Source of the DNA: Cordia subcordata
Taxonomy: Eukaryota > Streptophyta > Magnoliopsida > Boraginales > Cordiaceae
Length of the DNA stretch: 64,000 bases
Assembly (NCBI GenBank): GCA_028554755.1
Contig: JAPTOF010000004.1
Span: forward strand, 5,041,001-5,105,000
Direction: 5' to 3'
Shown piece after piece: positions 12,116 through 24,374 of this stretch; the first letter of the stretch is position 1; every line of letters starts with the position of its first letter. The translations under genes were made by a program, and so were the position numbers. The notes under the pieces were generated by a model that did not search any database, was not told where the DNA came from, and saw only the letters and a list, made by a program, of their open reading frames with translations.

Positions 12116-13293
12116 TGAAAATGGTAACAAATGAGCCTAAAGGAATGCTGATTTTGTGTTTGATGTCAAGCAAGCATTACATCAAAAAGTGGCTTCCTGG
12201 CATCAGTTGTTGTATGTATGTACATCAGTTTACATCTGCTGAAACTTCATGCTATTTGTAGGTTCTGACTTTTCCAAGATGGACTTGCATTGAGAAATGG
12301 AGCCTCAGCAGTTGAATAGGGAAACAAGAAAGACATTCAACCTTGCTGGGGTGCTTAGTCCTCTTACATTGCCTGATTGGTTACTCTTATTCAATTATTC
12401 GCCCTTACCTATTTAAATAAAGTCGACATTTGATAAATTAATTTGTACCATATAAAAGAAGGGTGAAATGTAAAAGTGTGACATATAACTTTATTCTTGT
12501 CTTTATTTGTTTGTATGGCAGACTATTAGATACTTTAATCTGTGTGAAAATCTTTTATTAGTTTTATCTGTGTGAAAATCTTTTATTAGTTTTAGTATCT
12601 TATTAAAAAGGTCATGCACAATTTGAAAACAGCCAGTTGTGTTGAATTTTTTTCATGCTCATGATTATTAATTTTTTTTCCTCGAGAAAATGTTATTTCC
12701 TAAAGTAGTGGCTAAGATACTAAAATTATCCAATCTGACAAATGTCCATGTACTGAGGATCATTCAAGTAGAACTTTGCAAAACTAGAAAAACATATCAA
12801 AGGTATACCAAAAGGTTCATTAGGAGTATTCTCATGGGGTGTATTTTTTGGAAGTCAGACAACAATTTTGACTTTAAGTGACAAGTACAATAATTAGAAA
12901 AAAATTTTTACAAATATTTTGATCGATGATGGTTTATGAATATCCAACATTCTCATAATACCAAAAGGTCTAACAAAAAACAGTTGCTGAACTTTTTGCA
13001 GATTTAAAATTTTAATCTTTAATATTTTGTATCTTTTACGCCCTTCACATTTAAGTGACTCTGTTAGTTTGATAAATATTTTTCATTCAAAAAATAACAA
13101 TGATATATGCAGTAAGAAACACGTGTATTTTTCATATAAAAATAAAATATCATAATATTATTAATTGGTTTCAATACTTGTAAACTATACATGTGCAATT
13201 ACGATTTATATGTATTGTTTTCATTTTATCTCATTAATGGTTCAAAATCCTTAAGCATGTCTGGATTGTTCTTTTTTCTCAACACATTGTTTT
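12116..13293. other. RNase 3' region and AT-rich spacer
   Basis: This covers the probable 3' UTR after the TGA at 12113-12115, then noncoding AT-rich DNA. A perfect tandem duplication of a 28-bp unit lies at 12538-12593. The only ORF of note (12690-12881) is low-complexity and matches no family I recognise. Confidence 0.6.
12538..12593. repeat. 28-bp perfect tandem duplication
   Basis: The unit begins ATCTGTGTGAAAATC and occurs twice with no gap (12538-12565 and 12566-12593). It lies downstream of the RNase stop codon and could be within the 3' UTR. Confidence 0.9.
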
Positions 13294-13296
13294 TTA

Positions 13297-13313
13297 GGGC
13301 TCATTTGGTAACG
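13297..13313 (+). repeat. Left terminal inverted repeat of the Harbinger element
   Basis: GGGCTCATTTGGTAACG is a perfect 17-bp inverted match to 23183-23199 and is preceded by a TTA target copy. Confidence 0.93.
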
Positions 13314-13768
13314 CTGCCAAAAATTTGATAAACAGAAACTAAAATCATAAACAAGAAATTGTCAACATCAATTAAAAACAAAAATTGTAAACATGTTTGG
13401 TTAATTTCCAAAATCTGTAAACAAAAACAAAAAACCTATTTGGTAACCCATATAGTTTACAAATTGTTTTTTCCTTTCATTTCTCTTTTGATATTTTTTT
13501 TTATTAAATGAAGCACATTTGTAAAAGAATAATGAAAATGGACAATTTTTGTGTGACATTTTCATAAAAATTTTAATACGGCAATTATATTATAAAAAAA
13601 TTTTAGTTACTAAAATAAAAATGCACATTTACTAATTATAGAATTTGGTTGAAATAACAAGTTCTACAATTTCACAAGACATCAAAAACAAATAGCATCA
13701 TAAATAGTAGTCAAATACACCATAAAAGTTAGGTACTAAAAAAAAAACTAAAACTAGTGGATACTACA

Positions 13769-15141
13769 TCAAATTTCCTCAACTACCATACTTGGCATAT
13801 TATATTCAAGCCTATAATCTTCCCACAACTTGTTTGCAATTTGAGTTCTCTTGGAATCCATGTAACATCGTTGAGCTAGAGTAACATCATATTGAACTCT
13901 ATTTGTTGCATTCTCATTTTCACTTTCCTCAATTATCATCTCTTCTTCATACTTTACAAACAATTGATCTCTTGGTGCATTTTTCCTTATAAAGTTGTGT
14001 AGAACACAACAAGCCATTGCAACATATTTTTGGGTCTTCAAAGGATATCTTGTTATTTGTTTAAGTATGGGAAATCTAGCTTTTAAAACGCCAAAGCAAC
14101 GTTCAATGACGTTCCTTAAAGAAGAATGCCTATGATTGAATAGCTCTTTTGGACTTTTCAGCTTGCCGCCTGTCCTAAAATCCTTCAAATGATATCTATC
14201 CCTTTGATATGGTGAAAGAAATCCAGGCATGTTGGTATAGCCAGAATCAACAAGATAATATTTTCCTGTAATACATATTAAAATATATAGATAATTTATT
14301 CTCATGTATTAGAAAGAGTCAAATCTTGAATTTTTTTATACCTATAGGAGGCATTGGAAACTTGGGGTTCTCGTCATGCACAGTTTCTAGAAGAACTCTT
14401 GAATCATTTGCCATACCTTCCCACCCGGTCATCACAAAGGTAAAACACATATCAAATGAGCACACACACATCATATTCCATGTTGGATCAATATTTTTTC
14501 CTCGATAAGGAATTTGCTGATCAGTTGGAATGGAAACACTAAGATGTGCTCCATCTATAGCCCCTATACAATCCTATCATTGAAAATGAGACATAAATTT
14601 AAAATAAAGATTTCAAAATACAAAAAGTAATGAAATATCAATTAATAGATACCTTGAAATATGGGTGATATTTTGGATTATGTTCTATCTCTGGAGGAAT
14701 GGTATCCATTGATGGTGGAGTGATGACCTTTTTTGTGAGACGATTTATTGCTTTCAACATTTTGTGAAAATACTTTGAAATAGTATATGTAGAATGTTGA
14801 AAGCGCTCGGCATTATCACGGGTCAAGTTTATATGGCAAACTGTCATTAGAAAAATAGCAACTTGTTTTTCTACAATATGCTTTCTTGTAGACTTCAAAC
14901 CTCCAAATTCTTTTAGTTCTGAACAAAGTAAACTAAAAGTATCCTTATCCATTCGAAATGATTCATAAATCCTTGTAGGATTCCCATGAATAAGTTCCTG
15001 CACCCACTCATGTCCACCTAAAGTAGAAGTTCGACATGGTTCTTTTTCCAAATATAGACGATCATACTCCATTAATGCCAAAGTAATGAAAACATACATC
15101 TCATCATTGGAATTGGAATCAAAATCTGATAAGTCATCCAT
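13769..15141 (-). CDS. PIF/Harbinger DDE transposase (HARBI1-like), apparently intact
   Basis: Exons on the minus strand: 15141-14653, 14573-14342 and 14265-13769. Splice sites are canonical and the 1218 nt encode 405 residues with no stop. The N-terminal part is the conserved region ahead of the nuclease, with a helix-turn-helix-like segment. The DDE_Tnp_4 nuclease follows, with candidate catalytic residues Asp170 (AIDGAH), Asp220 (ANDSRV) and Glu295 (VIERCFG). The C-terminal motif VLHNFIR is typical. The ATG at 15141 gives MDDLSDFD; an upstream noncoding exon is possible, as an acceptor-like AG lies just before it. The protein would cut the 17-bp terminal repeats together with the MYB-like partner encoded upstream in the same element, but that partner is broken. 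Confidence 0.88.
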
Positions 15142-15545
15142 ATGTCTAGAACATAGAAATAATATTATTAACTTATCATAACAAGTCAAACAACAAATAC
15201 ATCCAAGTGCTTAAAGAAATATTACAAGTCATAGAAACACCAAATATAACTAAGTGCATAAAATACAACATAACAAGTCATAAAACAACACTAAGTGCTT
15301 AAACTAACACACCAAATACAACCAAGTGCCTAAAATCAACAAAAAAAGTCATAAGGAAAGCACCCAATCTCTCTTTCTATCATCTGGCATATCCAAAAAG
15401 ATTTCTCGATAAAGACTAGAATCATGCAAAGCTTTCATAGCTTTTCCATGCACAAGACCTTCAATGCCTAATGCATTTAGAGCCTTCAAGCATTCCTTCA
15501 TTGTGGAGACTTCATTACTAGCAGAAAAAGTCGCCTCAACCCCAC

Positions 15546-15877
15546 TGTTGGGGAAAAACATGCAAACACGAAGAATACGAGAAGAAATAACGGACACAAG
15601 AATTACGTGGTTCAGCTTTAAAGCCTACGTCCACGGGCAGTAGAGAATAATTCTATTATTGATCACGAATGCTACAAGGCTCTCACTTTGGTTTCTCTTT
15701 CACACATAACATAATGAGTATTGCTACATATTTATAGTGCAAAGGTTTCCTAAACCTATTAAGCAGAAAAGGCAACTAATTAATTATGTGCTACAAAAGG
15801 TAACAAGCGAATAAGGTAATATGCTAACAAGGAAATCTGCTATTCTTGTTGCCCAAGAATACGGGCCACATTCAACA
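15546..15877 (-). repeat. 3' LTR of Copia-2
   Basis: 332 bp from TGTTGGGG to TTCAACA, near-identical to 20684-21015. The outer flank is the target copy CCCAC. Confidence 0.93.
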
Positions 15878-15948
15878 AATCTCCACCTTGGCACGTATTC
15901 GCTCCAATCAATACACCATCATCCCTGCAGCCAACTGCCTCTAAGAGC

Positions 15949-18900
15949 TCAATGCTCCGCACCGCAAATAGCAACCAAGTCCAAGAAATGCTTAAACTTG
16001 GTGACTGAAACCACCTTAGTCATCATATCTGCTGGATTCTCATGGGTAGATATCTTCTGCACCGATATGATTCCTTGTGATACAACATCTCTGATAAAAT
16101 GATATCTGACATCAATGTGTTTAGTCCTCTCATGATACATCTGATTCTTCGTCAGATGGATTGCACTCGCTATCACAAAAGATCGTACTTGTATCTTCTG
16201 CGATCAAGATCACGAACCAGGCCTTGTAACCACATGGCCTCCTTCACAGCTTCTGCAATTGCCATGTACTCCGCTTCAGTAGTTGACAATGCCACAGTAG
16301 ACTGTAATGTCGCTTTCCAACTGATAGCATATCCAGAGAGAGTAAACACGTAACCCGTCAGAGATCTTCTATTATCAAGGTCACCCGCAAAGTTTGGATC
16401 ACAATAACCCACCAAGCTCGCGCAATCTCCAGTCATCTTGTTAAATAGAAAACCTACATTTGCAGTGCCACGCAAATATCTCATTATCCATTTCACCGCT
16501 TCCCAGTGTGTTTTCCCAGGTGATGCCATATACCTGCTCACAACACTAACTGCGTGTGAAATATCAGGTCAAGTGCACACCATAGCATACATCAAGCTAC
16601 CAACAACACTCGAGTATGGAACATGAGACATATGCTCCACCTCTTCCTCAGTTTTAGGTGACAAATCTGCAGACAAATTGAAGTGAGCAGCAAGCGGCAC
16701 ACTCACAGACTTAGCTTTAAGCATCCCGAAACGCTCCAGCACCTTCTCAATATAACTTTGTTGAGACAAGAACAGCTTCCCAGCATTTCTATCTCTGTGA
16801 ATCTCCATGCCAAGAATCTTCTTCGCTGCTCCAAGATCCTTCATCTCAAACTCATCACCTAGCTGCTTCTTTAATTCGTCGATTGCAGACACGCTTTTAG
16901 CAGCAATAAGCATATCATCGACATACAACAACAAGTACACAAACGAACCATCTGGAAGCCTTTTGAGATACACACAGATGTCATAGGCACTCCTTGTGTA
17001 TCCAACACCTACCATGAATGTGTCAAATCTCTTGTACCATTGCCGAGGTGACTGCTTCAACCTATACAAGGACTTTTTCAGTTTGCAAACATGGTTCTCC
17101 TTACTAGGAACTATATACCCCTCCGGTTGACTCATGTAAATTTTCTCTTCAAGATCACCATGCAAAAACGTCGTTTTCACATCTAGCTGCTCAAGCTCTA
17201 AGTCATGAAGAGCAATCAAGGCAAGTAAAACCTTGATGGAACTATGCTTCACAACCGGAGAGAACAATTCGTTGAAATCAACACCCTCCCTTTGTGTATA
17301 ACCTTTTGCCACCAACCGTGCCTTGTATCGAGGACCTTCAACCGCTGGAGTACCTTCCTTTTTCTTGTAAACCCATTTGCAACCGACAACTTGCTGTCCC
17401 TTAGGCAATTCAACAAGCTTCCATGTTTGATTCTTATGAAGAGACTCAATCTCCTCACTCATGGAACCCACCAACTGAGCAGAATCTTTCCCAGATATGG
17501 CCTCTTTGTATGAATTTGGCTCATGTCCTTCAATTGTTTTGGCAACAGTCAAAGCATAAGCAACAAGATTAGCGTATCCGTACCTTTGAGGCTCTCTAAT
17601 CTGTCTCATTTCTCGCCCAGTGGCAATGTTGTACTTCTGTTGTTCAGGCACATTTTGATCATGTACCTCAGTTGGTTGAGTCGGCTGAATTTGACTGCTA
17701 CTATTGCTAGATGGAACATTTGGAACATCAGCAAATACCTCCACCTGCTCTTTGACACCGTGGTCTAAACCAGCTACCGCTTTCTCCTTTTCTTGATCTA
17801 ATGAAGCAGACTCATTGAATATGACATATCTGCTGATGAGGAAACCTGGAGACTTTGGATCTGTGCACCACAACCTGTAACCTTTCCTCTCAGACACATA
17901 GCCTAGAAATATGCATTTCTTTGCCCTTGGCTCCAACTTGCCATCCTTCACGTGAGCGTATGCAGGGCAACCGAACACCCTTAATCGAGAGTAGTCAGCA
18001 GGCTTACCAGACCATAACTCAAAAGGAGTTTTCAATTCAATAGCTTTGGATGGAGACCTATTCACCAAGTAGCATGCCGTATTGACAGCTTCAACCCAAA
18101 AGTCTTGACTCAAACTAGATTGGGAGAGCATACAACGAGCTCTCTCCACCAGAGTTCTATTCATGCGTTCTGCAACTCCATTCTGTTGTGGTGTCCTTAT
18201 ACATGTGCTGTGTCTCACAATGCCATGTTTCCTGCAGAACTCATCAAACTCTTTATTGCAATATTCCAACCCATTGTCAGTCCTAAGATGCTTAATTTGT
18301 TTACCAGTCTACTTCTCAATCAACATCTTCCACTCGACAAATGTTGAAAACGCCTCATCTTTAGTTTTCAAGAAGTATACCCACACCATCCGAGAGTATG
18401 CATCCATGAAAGTGATGTAATACCTGGCACCTTTCTTAGAAGGAACTTTATTAGGACCCTAAAGATCAGAATGAATATAATCAAGTGTGCCTTTGGTGTT
18501 CTCCTGCCCCTTAATGAACTTCACCCTGGTTTGCTTTCCAAAGACACAATGCTCGCAAAATTCAAGTTTTCCAGTTCTTTGTCCACAAAGAAAATCCCTC
18601 TTGCTCAGCTCGGTCAGTCCCCTCTCGCTCATATGGCCCAACCTTTTATGCCATAACTGCGTAGTGTCATTATCACTCTCCTCAGATGTAACAGCTGCAA
18701 CACCTATAACTGTACTACCTTGAAGGACATATAGGCCGACAGTCAAGTTCCCTTTCAAGAGCACGATTGCACCTTTGGTCACCTTTAAGACATCATTCTC
18801 ACTTCGAAATTTGTATCCATGAGAATCCAAACGCCCAAGAGAAATCAAGTTTTTCTTCAGCTCCGGTATATGCCAATACTCGATAGATCTTGTAATATCA

Positions 18901-19953
18901 TCAAACATCTTGATATTTATGATGCCCATTCCCTCCACTTTCAACGAAAGATCATTGCCTAGAAAGACTTTCCCTTCTCTTTTGGAATAAGAAGAGAACC
19001 AGTCGCGCCTAGGACACATATGGAATGTTGCACCAGTATCAAGAATCCATTGATTATGCCACTGTGATCCACTCATAGTCAAAACTTCCCCGGTACTACG
19101 CAAGTTATCTTCATCACTGTCAGCACTCTCTACCACATTAGCTGAATTCTCCACCTTTTTCTTTCCCTTTTTCAGTTTTGGACATTCTTTCTTAATGTGA
19201 CCCTTTTCACCACACTTGAAACAGCGTAGCTTCTTTGCTCTTAATTTTGACCTTAACTTGCTTTTCTTTCTACCCGAAGATCCTCCTCTATTCTCCGATC
19301 TCCCTCTACTCATTAAACCTTCCCCATGAACTTCTTCCCTATGTCCCGGAATATGTGTTTGAAGATCCTTCGATTTTAATGAAGTAATCACATCTTCAAA
19401 GGTAATTTTATCCCTCCCGTACAACATAGTGTCCACAAAGTTCATATATGAAGGCGGTAAGGAGCATAGTACGATCATAGCTTGATCTTCGTCATCAATT
19501 TTAACACCCACATCATTCAAAGCAATAAAACGTAAACTCATCAAGGTGTTGTTTTAGTGAGGTACCTTCTTTCATTCTAAGATGATACAATCGCTTCTTT
19601 AAGTAGAGGTGATTTGTGAGAGATTTAGATGCATACAATTTCACCAAAGTATTCCAAGCCTCAACTGCTGTCGTTTTCTCAGCAATCTCTAGCAATACTT
19701 CATTTTTCACGGACATATGTATTGCACTCAAGGCTTTCGCTTCGAGTTCTTCTCTTGCTGTTGGTTTCGTCTTTTCCGGGATCACTTCTTCAATGACTTT
19801 CCAAAGTCCCTGCATTGTCATTAATGCCTTGAATCTGATCCTCCATAGACTGAAACTCATTCTCCCGTCAAATTTCTCAATTTCAAACTTTTCACCTGTG
19901 GAAGACATCTTCGTTTGCCCAAAACTCACACTTCGGGATGGAACTTGGCTCAA
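15949..19953 (-). pseudogene. Copia-2 gag-pol polyprotein, broken (Tnt1-like)
   Basis: Minus-strand order: gag from the ATG at 19953 (FEIEKFDG), and a complete zinc knuckle CFKCGEKGHIKKEC near 19190. Protease has DTGAT (about 19040), followed by pre-integrase WHKRLGH. Integrase has RTDNG and QQNGVAERMNRT. RT has LYVDDML near 16920. RNase H ends with HENPADMMTK and a stop at 15949. Breaks: a frame change near 19545; TAG at 18459-18461 where the family has Trp; TAG at 18309-18311 in place of Gln; TGA at 16569-16571 in place of Arg; and frame changes near 16210 and 16165. All three nonsense codons look like C-to-T type transitions. The copy is coding-dead although its LTRs remain similar. Confidence 0.9.
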
Positions 19954-20683
19954 TGGATAGCAAAAACGGATTCAGCACGTCGAAAAATCTTTGGAATACC
20001 CCTAGTCAACTTTGGTCAACACCGGTCAAAGTCAAACCTGTTGGTCAAAGTCAACACCGGCCCTAAACACGTATTTCGGAGCAGAATCTTGTTTTTTCGG
20101 CCACCAAAATCGATGCGACAACTACCGTTGTTCTCCTCGTCGAACGGCACGCTGGTCAATAGCCTCTAAACGCCGAATAACCCACTAGAACTTCGCCAAC
20201 AACCACCTTGTCCCCAGTGAGCTTCAAGGCTTCTCCAATGGCAACTCTCAATCCGATCTACGAAACTTCGCACCGCTTGTACCAAATTGATCCTCATCGA
20301 GCGTATATCTCACGGCACCTTTCAATTGCTGATATTCACACCGGAGCACCGTCGTGACCACCAAGAAAATCCGCGACCTTTGAGTTTCGAAAAATGTGAT
20401 TCAAACCACCAATACACGACGCGAATGCCGTCAATCAACTCCTCTCGACAAGAGGAAACTTTTGGTGCCAATATTGTGCAATTTCGTTAATGAAAACGTG
20501 AGCTTCAATTTTGGTAGCAAACGATGGTTTAAGGCTTTGTTTGGCTTGAAGCTTATTTGGTTTCACAAAGCACTGTTTAGTTGAGCTTTAATTTGGTTAA
20601 GGCTTTGTTTGGTTGAGCGTTATTTGTATGATGAGTTTTGTTTTCCTCGCAGCGGATTAATACCTAAGCTCTAGATACTAGTT

Positions 20684-21015
20684 TGTTGGGGAAAAACATG
20701 CAAACACGAAGAATACGAGAAGAAATAACGGACACAAGAATTACGTGGTTCGGCTTTAAAGCCTACGTCCACAAGCAGTAGAGAATAATTCTATTATTGA
20801 TCACGAATGCTACAAGACTCTCACTTTGGTTTCTCTTTCACACATAACATAATGAGTATTGCCACATATTTATAGTGCAAAGGTTTCCTAAACCTATTAA
20901 GCAGAAAAGGCAACTAATTAATTATGTGCTACAAAAGGTAACAAGCGAATAAGGTAATATGCTAACAAGGAAATCTGCTATTCTTGTTGCCCAAGAATAC
21001 GGGCCACATTCAACA
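20684..21015 (-). repeat. 5' LTR of Copia-2
   Basis: 332 bp, partner of 15546-15877. The outer flank is the target copy CCCAC and the inner flank carries the tRNA primer-like site. Confidence 0.93.
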
Positions 21016-22944
21016 CCCACTATCTCCCACGGATGACGATGATAAGGCTAACTTTTGTTCAAGCAAGTCATTCTTCCTCTTAGTCTCCTCACCAATAGTG
21101 GCTAAAACCTTTTCTAACATGCTAGAGTAAGTCCTTTCTTCTTTCTCATGGAAGTTGGATGAGGTTCATTCTTTTGTGATGCACTAGGCTGAGAATTACC
21201 AGCATTAGGATTGGTTAAAATGATATCATTGGCACTAAGATCTACTTTTTCTTTATTAGAAACACTATCACACTCATCTTCACTAACTAAAGGTGATTTA
21301 GTGGAGGGATGAGCATTAATGCTTGTCGCTTGTGTGTCTCCAAAAATGAAGGATAAGTCATTGTATTCTGGACACCTCTTCCTTCTAAACCTTTTTGCCA
21401 ACTTATATACCTACCAATGTTTATAGAACACTAGTTAGTCTTTACAATTTATGCATATAAATGATATCAAGAAAACAAATGAAAAGAGATATTACCTTGC
21501 TCAAGTTATCCCAAATTTCATCGCTTGCAATGACTTCTTCTGTTATTGCATTGTAACCTATTCCACTCTCCTTAATCTAAGCTTTGAAATTTCTTTGTCT
21601 ACTCCTCAAATTATTATATATTTTTTTTCAATTGATTGGTAGAGTATTCTTTTCCAATTTTAGCCTTAAGTGCTTCTTTGATTGTTTCCACCCCTTCTTC
21701 GAAAAAGTAGTTGTGGCCCTACGACCTTTTTTCACCTCCTCAACTATCAAACTAATCAAATACTCTTCAATTACATCATTCCACATATCCTTCGCATCAA
21801 TCTCCACACAATCATTGCCATCATTTTGAGAATTATCCATCTTAAACAAAAACGAACTAACTAAAAAAAAAGAAAGACAAGACAAGATTACACAAGATAC
21901 ACCAAGTAAAAGACATTGAAAGAATGTAAATAAAAAAAAAAACCCCCAATTTAGATCCCCTGTTAAGTATTTTATAGCAAAACAAAAACAAATCCTAGTA
22001 CAAGCATGTACTCTGTCTCTGTACCCAAGCAAATCCCAAACTCTTGTACTCTTTCCATATTTTATATTGCACATCAAGTTAGTTAACCCTCTCTAGGCCC
22101 ACCAAGAATTTTTTTGATAAATTGCTTTTTCCTATATTATTATAACCACTAGTGCTTGTTCATCGAGTTTTATGGGACATAGCACGGTTGATAACGAGTG
22201 CACTTGAATGGGCTTGGTTTGTTTTAGTAACACTAGCGATCCAATCTATCGGGGCTCCAAATTTAGTATTTCTTTTTTTGTCTAACAATAAAATTTATTA
22301 ACATAAAAAAGAAGTATATAAATGGACTAGACAAAACTAGCCTAACAAGTGCAATAATACAAAACATGAAACCCAAGTGCATGACTAAAAAAATTAAGGA
22401 CAAATAACCACTACAAACCATTCACATCAACTGAAAACAATTTGAAGTAAAAAAAAAAAAAGCAAATAGACATGAAAAACTAATAACAAAGAAGAAGATG
22501 AGAAAAATTATAAAAAACGAAACCAAAAACCAGAGCCACCAACTATTTGTTGTTTTTAATCGAAAAAAGAAAAAGAAAAAATCAGCAAACATAGTTTACA
22601 TTTGTCGTTCATTAGAAATGATTTCTGGGAGGTACTCCATACCAAGAATTAAGTGATAAATTGACTATTAAATAGAGATAGTTCTAGAAACTGCACGGAA
22701 TGGTAGAGATGGTTCTAGAAATTGAAAGCAAATATTTTACCAAAAAAAGAGAGAGATATTATAGCGATAATAGCATGGAAAGAAAAAGAGATAATTACAT
22801 ACCTGATGATGGGATCTGAAGATGAGTGTTGGAGTAGCAAGGGAAAGAGAAAAGGGTGCAGCTGCGGCTGGAGAGCAATTTTTATTGTTAGGGTTTGTTT
22901 CTTGTTCTATCTAAAAGGCTTAAAATAGAGGAAAGATAGGGAAA

Positions 22945-23025
22945 AAAAATGTGAGTAAAGAGAGTCGAACTCTCAACCTCATTAAAATGAGAACAACCAC
23001 TGCACCGCTATTCCAAGAACGCGTT
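22945..23025 (-). repeat. tRNA-like module (possible SINE head) inside the Harbinger element
   Basis: On the minus strand, an A-box-like TAGCGGTGCAGTGG is followed about 30 nt later by a B-box-like segment GAGAGTTCGACTCTC, which forms a perfect 5-bp T-arm. A short hairpin with CTCAT/ATGAG lies between them, like an anticodon arm. No convincing 7-bp acceptor stem is present, so I do not call a functional tRNA. A SINE head or decayed tRNA is more likely. Confidence 0.4.
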
Positions 23026-23182
23026 TTGTCAAGAAGAGAAACCACTTTTTCTTGTTTATTCGAGTTTCTCAAAGTCTGTTGCTTGTTTTTATTTTCCTTA
23101 AAAATGCAAAACGAAAACAAACATGTTTTTTGCACTTCTTTTCAAAAAATGCTCAACAAAAACAGAAAACAAGCAACAAAAA

Positions 23183-23199
23183 CGTTACCAAATGAGCCC
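23183..23199 (-). repeat. Right terminal inverted repeat of the Harbinger element
   Basis: CGTTACCAAATGAGCCC is followed by TTA. It pairs exactly with 13297-13313. Confidence 0.93.
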
Positions 23200-23202
23200 T
23201 TA

Positions 23203-24374
23203 ACTTATAAGAAAGTGTTTTCTTTAAGAAGTGAAAGTCTTGGTTATTAAAAAATGCCTGAAATTTTTTTTAAAGAGTTTCAATTTTCTTTTAAACAAAT
23301 TTAAATACATATGGCTGAAAAAGCATTTTTTAAAAATATTTTCTTATAAAACAATCATCTAAATAGACCTTTGGACTTATTCATAATATTATGATGTTAC
23401 CACTTCGCCTCTTATTTTACCTTTGGCTGTGGAAGGAAAAAATTGTTAAATTATGCGCAAGCATGTCAAGGATGTTGATGTAATATTTAAGAAGTATGGG
23501 GGATTTATGTAATTAAGATAAAATTGGAGGGGCAGTTCATGCAATTCATTAAAAAGAAAAAGGAAAATGAGGAAGAAACAGAAGAAAGGAGCTTTCCAGA
23601 GACTATGCTTAGTTGAAGACTTGAAATTGAAAGGTAGACCAAGTTTTTTTCTTTTTTATTTCTTTTTTTTTTTTGGGTGTGTGTTTCTGACTGCATATAC
23701 AAGTTATATACATTTAACTAGACATGTTTAGAGATTCATGTTATAATATTCTTTTTATTTGCTTTCTGTGAAAAATAAATGTATTTTTGATTTCTAATTC
23801 GTTTTTGGTATCTTTTTCTATGTTATTGTCTATTGAATTTTTGCGTATTCATAACTTTAACTTGCATTAACATTCCTAGCTATCTTGTTATAAAATTACG
23901 CTAATAAGACAGTTCAATGCACGAAACTCTTGCAAATATTGAAGTTTGGATACCCATGAGCATCTATCAAGACTTGAATTTGAAAGTAAGTATTCAAGAT
24001 TATATAGTATTAGGTCCAGTATTAGCCAAAAGAAAAAAAAAACTGTGTATGAAATATATGGTAAGTGTGCAATTGCATGCTTTGCTGTAGATCGATAAGA
24101 ATTAGAATGTGGATGGAGTTGTCCTAATTATGCTTATCTTCAACACAATTTGAGGTGGTTTCGCGATGTTTCTTTTACTGTGGTCATGCTATTTGGGTTG
24201 TTTATCTGGTGTAATAAGCTCTGATGTTTGCAGCTGGCGTATGGTGTGCTACATATGCTTTGATTGCAATTCTTGACTTTTTATGGATTTTTAAATTTAT
24301 CCGAACTTTATTCTTAGTTGATAAGCAGATTTCAAGCTTGGTATACAAAGGAAAGAAGAAGAAAGTAAGCTAAC
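23203..24374. other. Spacer and 5' region of the GPN3 gene
   Basis: AT-rich noncoding DNA follows the Harbinger right end. A purine-rich stretch at about 23550-23600 and a T-rich run near 23640-23675 could belong to a leader exon and leader intron of the GPN3 gene. I see no clear TATA box at a decisive position and no other gene. Confidence 0.45.

Larger units (their letters stand above)
15546..21015 (-). mobile_element. Ty1/copia retrotransposon (Copia-2) nested in Harbinger ORF1
   Basis: Two 332-bp LTRs (15546-15877 and 20684-21015) start TGTTGGGG and end TTCAACA, with about five differences. The perfect 5-bp target duplication CCCAC is at 15541-15545 and 21016-21020. A primer-like site resembling initiator-Met tRNA lies just inside the right LTR (about 20667-20683). 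Domain order on the minus strand is gag, protease, integrase, RT, RNase H. The gag and pol resemble Tnt1-94-type elements. A leader of about 0.7 kb lies between the right LTR and gag. Confidence 0.95.
15349..21840 (-). pseudogene. Harbinger MYB/SANT-like ORF1, broken and split by Copia-2
   Basis: The 5' part starts at the ATG at 21840 (MDNSQNDG) and carries a trihelix/MYB-like domain (WNDVIEEYLISLIVEE, then SKKGWKQ). In-frame stops appear after about residue 70 and again near 21580. The reading then resumes to a splice donor near 21494, and continues after an acceptor near 21409 in an exon with PEYNDLSFIFGD. A one-base frame change lies near 21115. The coding sequence is cut at 21020 by the Copia-2 element and resumes at 15540, ending at 15349 with the family's conserved tail (DDRKRDWVLSL). 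In Pong-like elements this protein binds DNA and is required with the transposase. This copy cannot make it. Confidence 0.75.
13297..23199 (-). mobile_element. Complete PIF/Harbinger DNA transposon with nested Copia
   Basis: The left end reads GGGCTCATTTGGTAACG (13297-13313). The right end is its perfect reverse complement (23183-23199). Both are flanked directly by TTA (13294-13296 and 23200-23202), the classic PIF/Harbinger target duplication. Both expected genes are present on the minus strand: a MYB/SANT-like protein (21840 to 15349) and a DDE transposase (15141-13769). Removing the nested Copia element and one target copy leaves about 4.4 kb, a usual size for Pong-like elements. Confidence 0.93.

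Noticed and set aside
14326..14508. 60-codon plus-strand ORF over the Harbinger transposase
   Set aside because: Antisense shadow of transposase exon 2.
22945..23025. A functional tRNA gene on the minus strand
   Set aside because: T-arm and anticodon-like hairpins are present but no 7-bp acceptor stem or proper D-arm could be paired.
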